A stretch of DNA of 5,848 nt from Streptosporangiaceae bacterium. Its GTDB lineage: Bacteria; Actinomycetota; Actinomycetes; Streptosporangiales; Streptosporangiaceae. Under the pieces are notes generated by a model. That model searched no databases, had not been told where the DNA came from, and saw only the letters and a list, made by a program, of their open reading frames with translations. Positions 5,142-5,848 of this stretch are shown one piece after another; positions within the stretch are counted from its first letter, which is position 1; every line of letters begins with the position of its first letter. A program made the translations under genes and the position numbers. The stretch is from assembly GCA_030045175.1 (NCBI GenBank), contig JASIBM010000015.1, positions 1-5,848 of the forward strand, given 5' to 3'.

Positions 5142-5186
5142 CCGCACCCTCGCGGCCATGCCTTCATCAGCGCCAGCAGCCGGAAG

Positions 5187-5848
5187 TTACGGCTGGCCAG
5201 CGGGCCGCGCCGCGACGTCACCGCGGCCCGCGAGCATGGCCTTGCGGCGCAGCTCCCTGACCTCGGGCACACACAAGATCACCAGCACGGAGGCCAGCAC
5301 GACGACTCCGCCGCCCGCCAGCGTGACGGCAATGCCCAGCGCGGCAGCCACCGGGCCGGCCAGCGCGGTGCCCGCCGGCCGGAGCACGTTGGAGCCGAGC
5401 GCGTCATAGGAGGACACCCGGGACAGCATGTCAAGCGGAACCTGCTCCTGCAGGGCGACGCTCCAGTTCACCTCGAACACCTCGATGCCCACCCCGGCGG
5501 CCAGCCCGGCCACCGCGATCAGCGGCACATCGCGCGTCATGGCCAGCGCGAACAGGGGCAGCGCGAGCAGCGCGACCGCGAGCGAGCCGACCAGCAGCAG
5601 CCGCCGCGGCCGGTACCTGGCCATGGCCGAGGCCCCAAGCACCGCGCCGAGGGAGCTGGCGGCCGTGATCGCCCCCCAGCTACCCGCGCCGCCCAGGTGG
5701 CGGTCGGCCACGACCGGGCCTAGCACGCTGAGCGTGCCGCTGCAGACGCCGTTGACCAGGCCGAACTGAACCACGATGGCCCATAGCCAGCGGTAGGAGG
5801 TGAACGCCTGCCAGCCCTGGACCAGTCCGGCGAGCATGCTCGCCCGGC
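5187..5848 (-). CDS. MFS transporter, C-terminal half, 5' end outside the window
   Basis: This is the C-terminal half of a major facilitator superfamily transporter, probably an efflux-type permease (MFS_3-like, by its general pattern). The frame remains open to base 5848, so the N-terminal half lies outside the window. Counting from the internal Met at 5837, about six membrane segments can be traced: 17-35 (WLWAIVVQFGLVN), 54-73, 79-100 (LLLVGSLAVALLALPLFALAM), 105-121, 155-173 and 177-190. The segment-2/3 loop carries MARYRPRR, an A-motif-like basic turn. Residues 125-165 (W..ALQEQVPLDMLSRVSSYDALGSN...PAGTALAGP) are typical of this group. It ends in TAA at 5187. The substrate cannot be inferred from this half. 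Confidence 0.92.
   Translation of the reverse strand, partial: RASMLAGLVQGWQAFTSYRWLWAIVVQFGLVNGVCSGTLSVLGPVVADRHLGGAGSWGAITAASSLGAVLGASAMARYRPRRLLLVGSLAVALLALPLFALAMTRDVPLIAVAGLAAGVGIEVFEVNWSVALQEQVPLDMLSRVSSYDALGSNVLRPAGTALAGPVAAALGIAVTLAGGGVVVLASVLVILCVPEVRELRRKAMLAGRGDVAARPAGQP

Larger units (their letters stand above)
4853..5186. other. 334-base gene-free region between copy 2 and the MFS gene
   Basis: The part next to copy 2 carries its leader, hairpin and promoter (listed separately). Beyond the promoter, 4951-5186 shows no credible gene. It contains the inverted repeat CACCGC/GCGGTG (5009-5028, 8-base loop), a short AT-rich island at 5086-5102 around the palindrome ATCATTGAT, and the hairpin 5122-5141. 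No second promoter with both elements could be placed around the AT-rich island. Confidence 0.5.

Noticed and set aside
5109..5723. Open frame of 204 codons on the + strand opposite the MFS gene
   Set aside because: Its product is a Gly/Arg/His/Gln-rich composition typical of antisense GC-rich frames, while the - strand encodes clear MFS membrane segments.

Overview
The window is high-GC DNA with G/C-ending codons, GTG and TTG starts and compact promoters. This fits a soil-type actinomycete (Actinomycetota); the sequence does not settle the genus. It looks like an accessory or variable stretch rather than a core operon. There are six protein genes, two of them cut by the window edges.

Layout, left to right. 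(1) Bases 1-1962, + strand: 3' part of a STAND-type NTPase (NB-ARC ATPase followed by 42-residue TPR units, several almost identical in DNA). (2) 1963-2231: promoter (TTGACC-N17-TAACGT), a perfect 7-bp dyad just after the expected transcription start, and two more hairpins. (3) 2232-2609, +: small NTF2/SnoaL-like protein. (4) 2610-3001: 392 bases without a gene, holding a three-tier nested stem structure and, directly before the next ribosome binding site, two overlapping inverted repeats that cannot both form. (5) 3002-3529, +: TTG-started, single-pass membrane-anchored protein with an exported C-terminal domain. (6) 3688-4404, +: cytosolic protein of unknown function, apparently translated from a leaderless GTG. 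(7) 4481-4852, - strand: second NTF2/SnoaL-like protein, about 55% identical to the first by eye. (8) 4853-5186: its leader and promoter (TTGACC-N17-TATAGT) plus non-coding DNA. (9) 5187 to the window end, -: C-terminal half of an MFS transporter.

The main non-routine observation is the pair of NTF2-like paralogues. They lie on opposite strands, point toward each other, and enclose the two uncharacterised genes. They share more than coding sequence: the ribosome binding site, start context, -35 element, 17-base spacer and an 11-base segment at the expected transcript start (GGCGCTGGCTG) are all conserved, and each leader begins with a hairpin. So the duplication carried its control region, and the two copies then diverged in leader length. 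No shared pathway can be read from the sequence. The genes mostly appear to have separate promoters and do not form an obvious operon. The STAND protein could belong to a defence or signalling system, but its N-terminal effector region, if any, lies outside the window.
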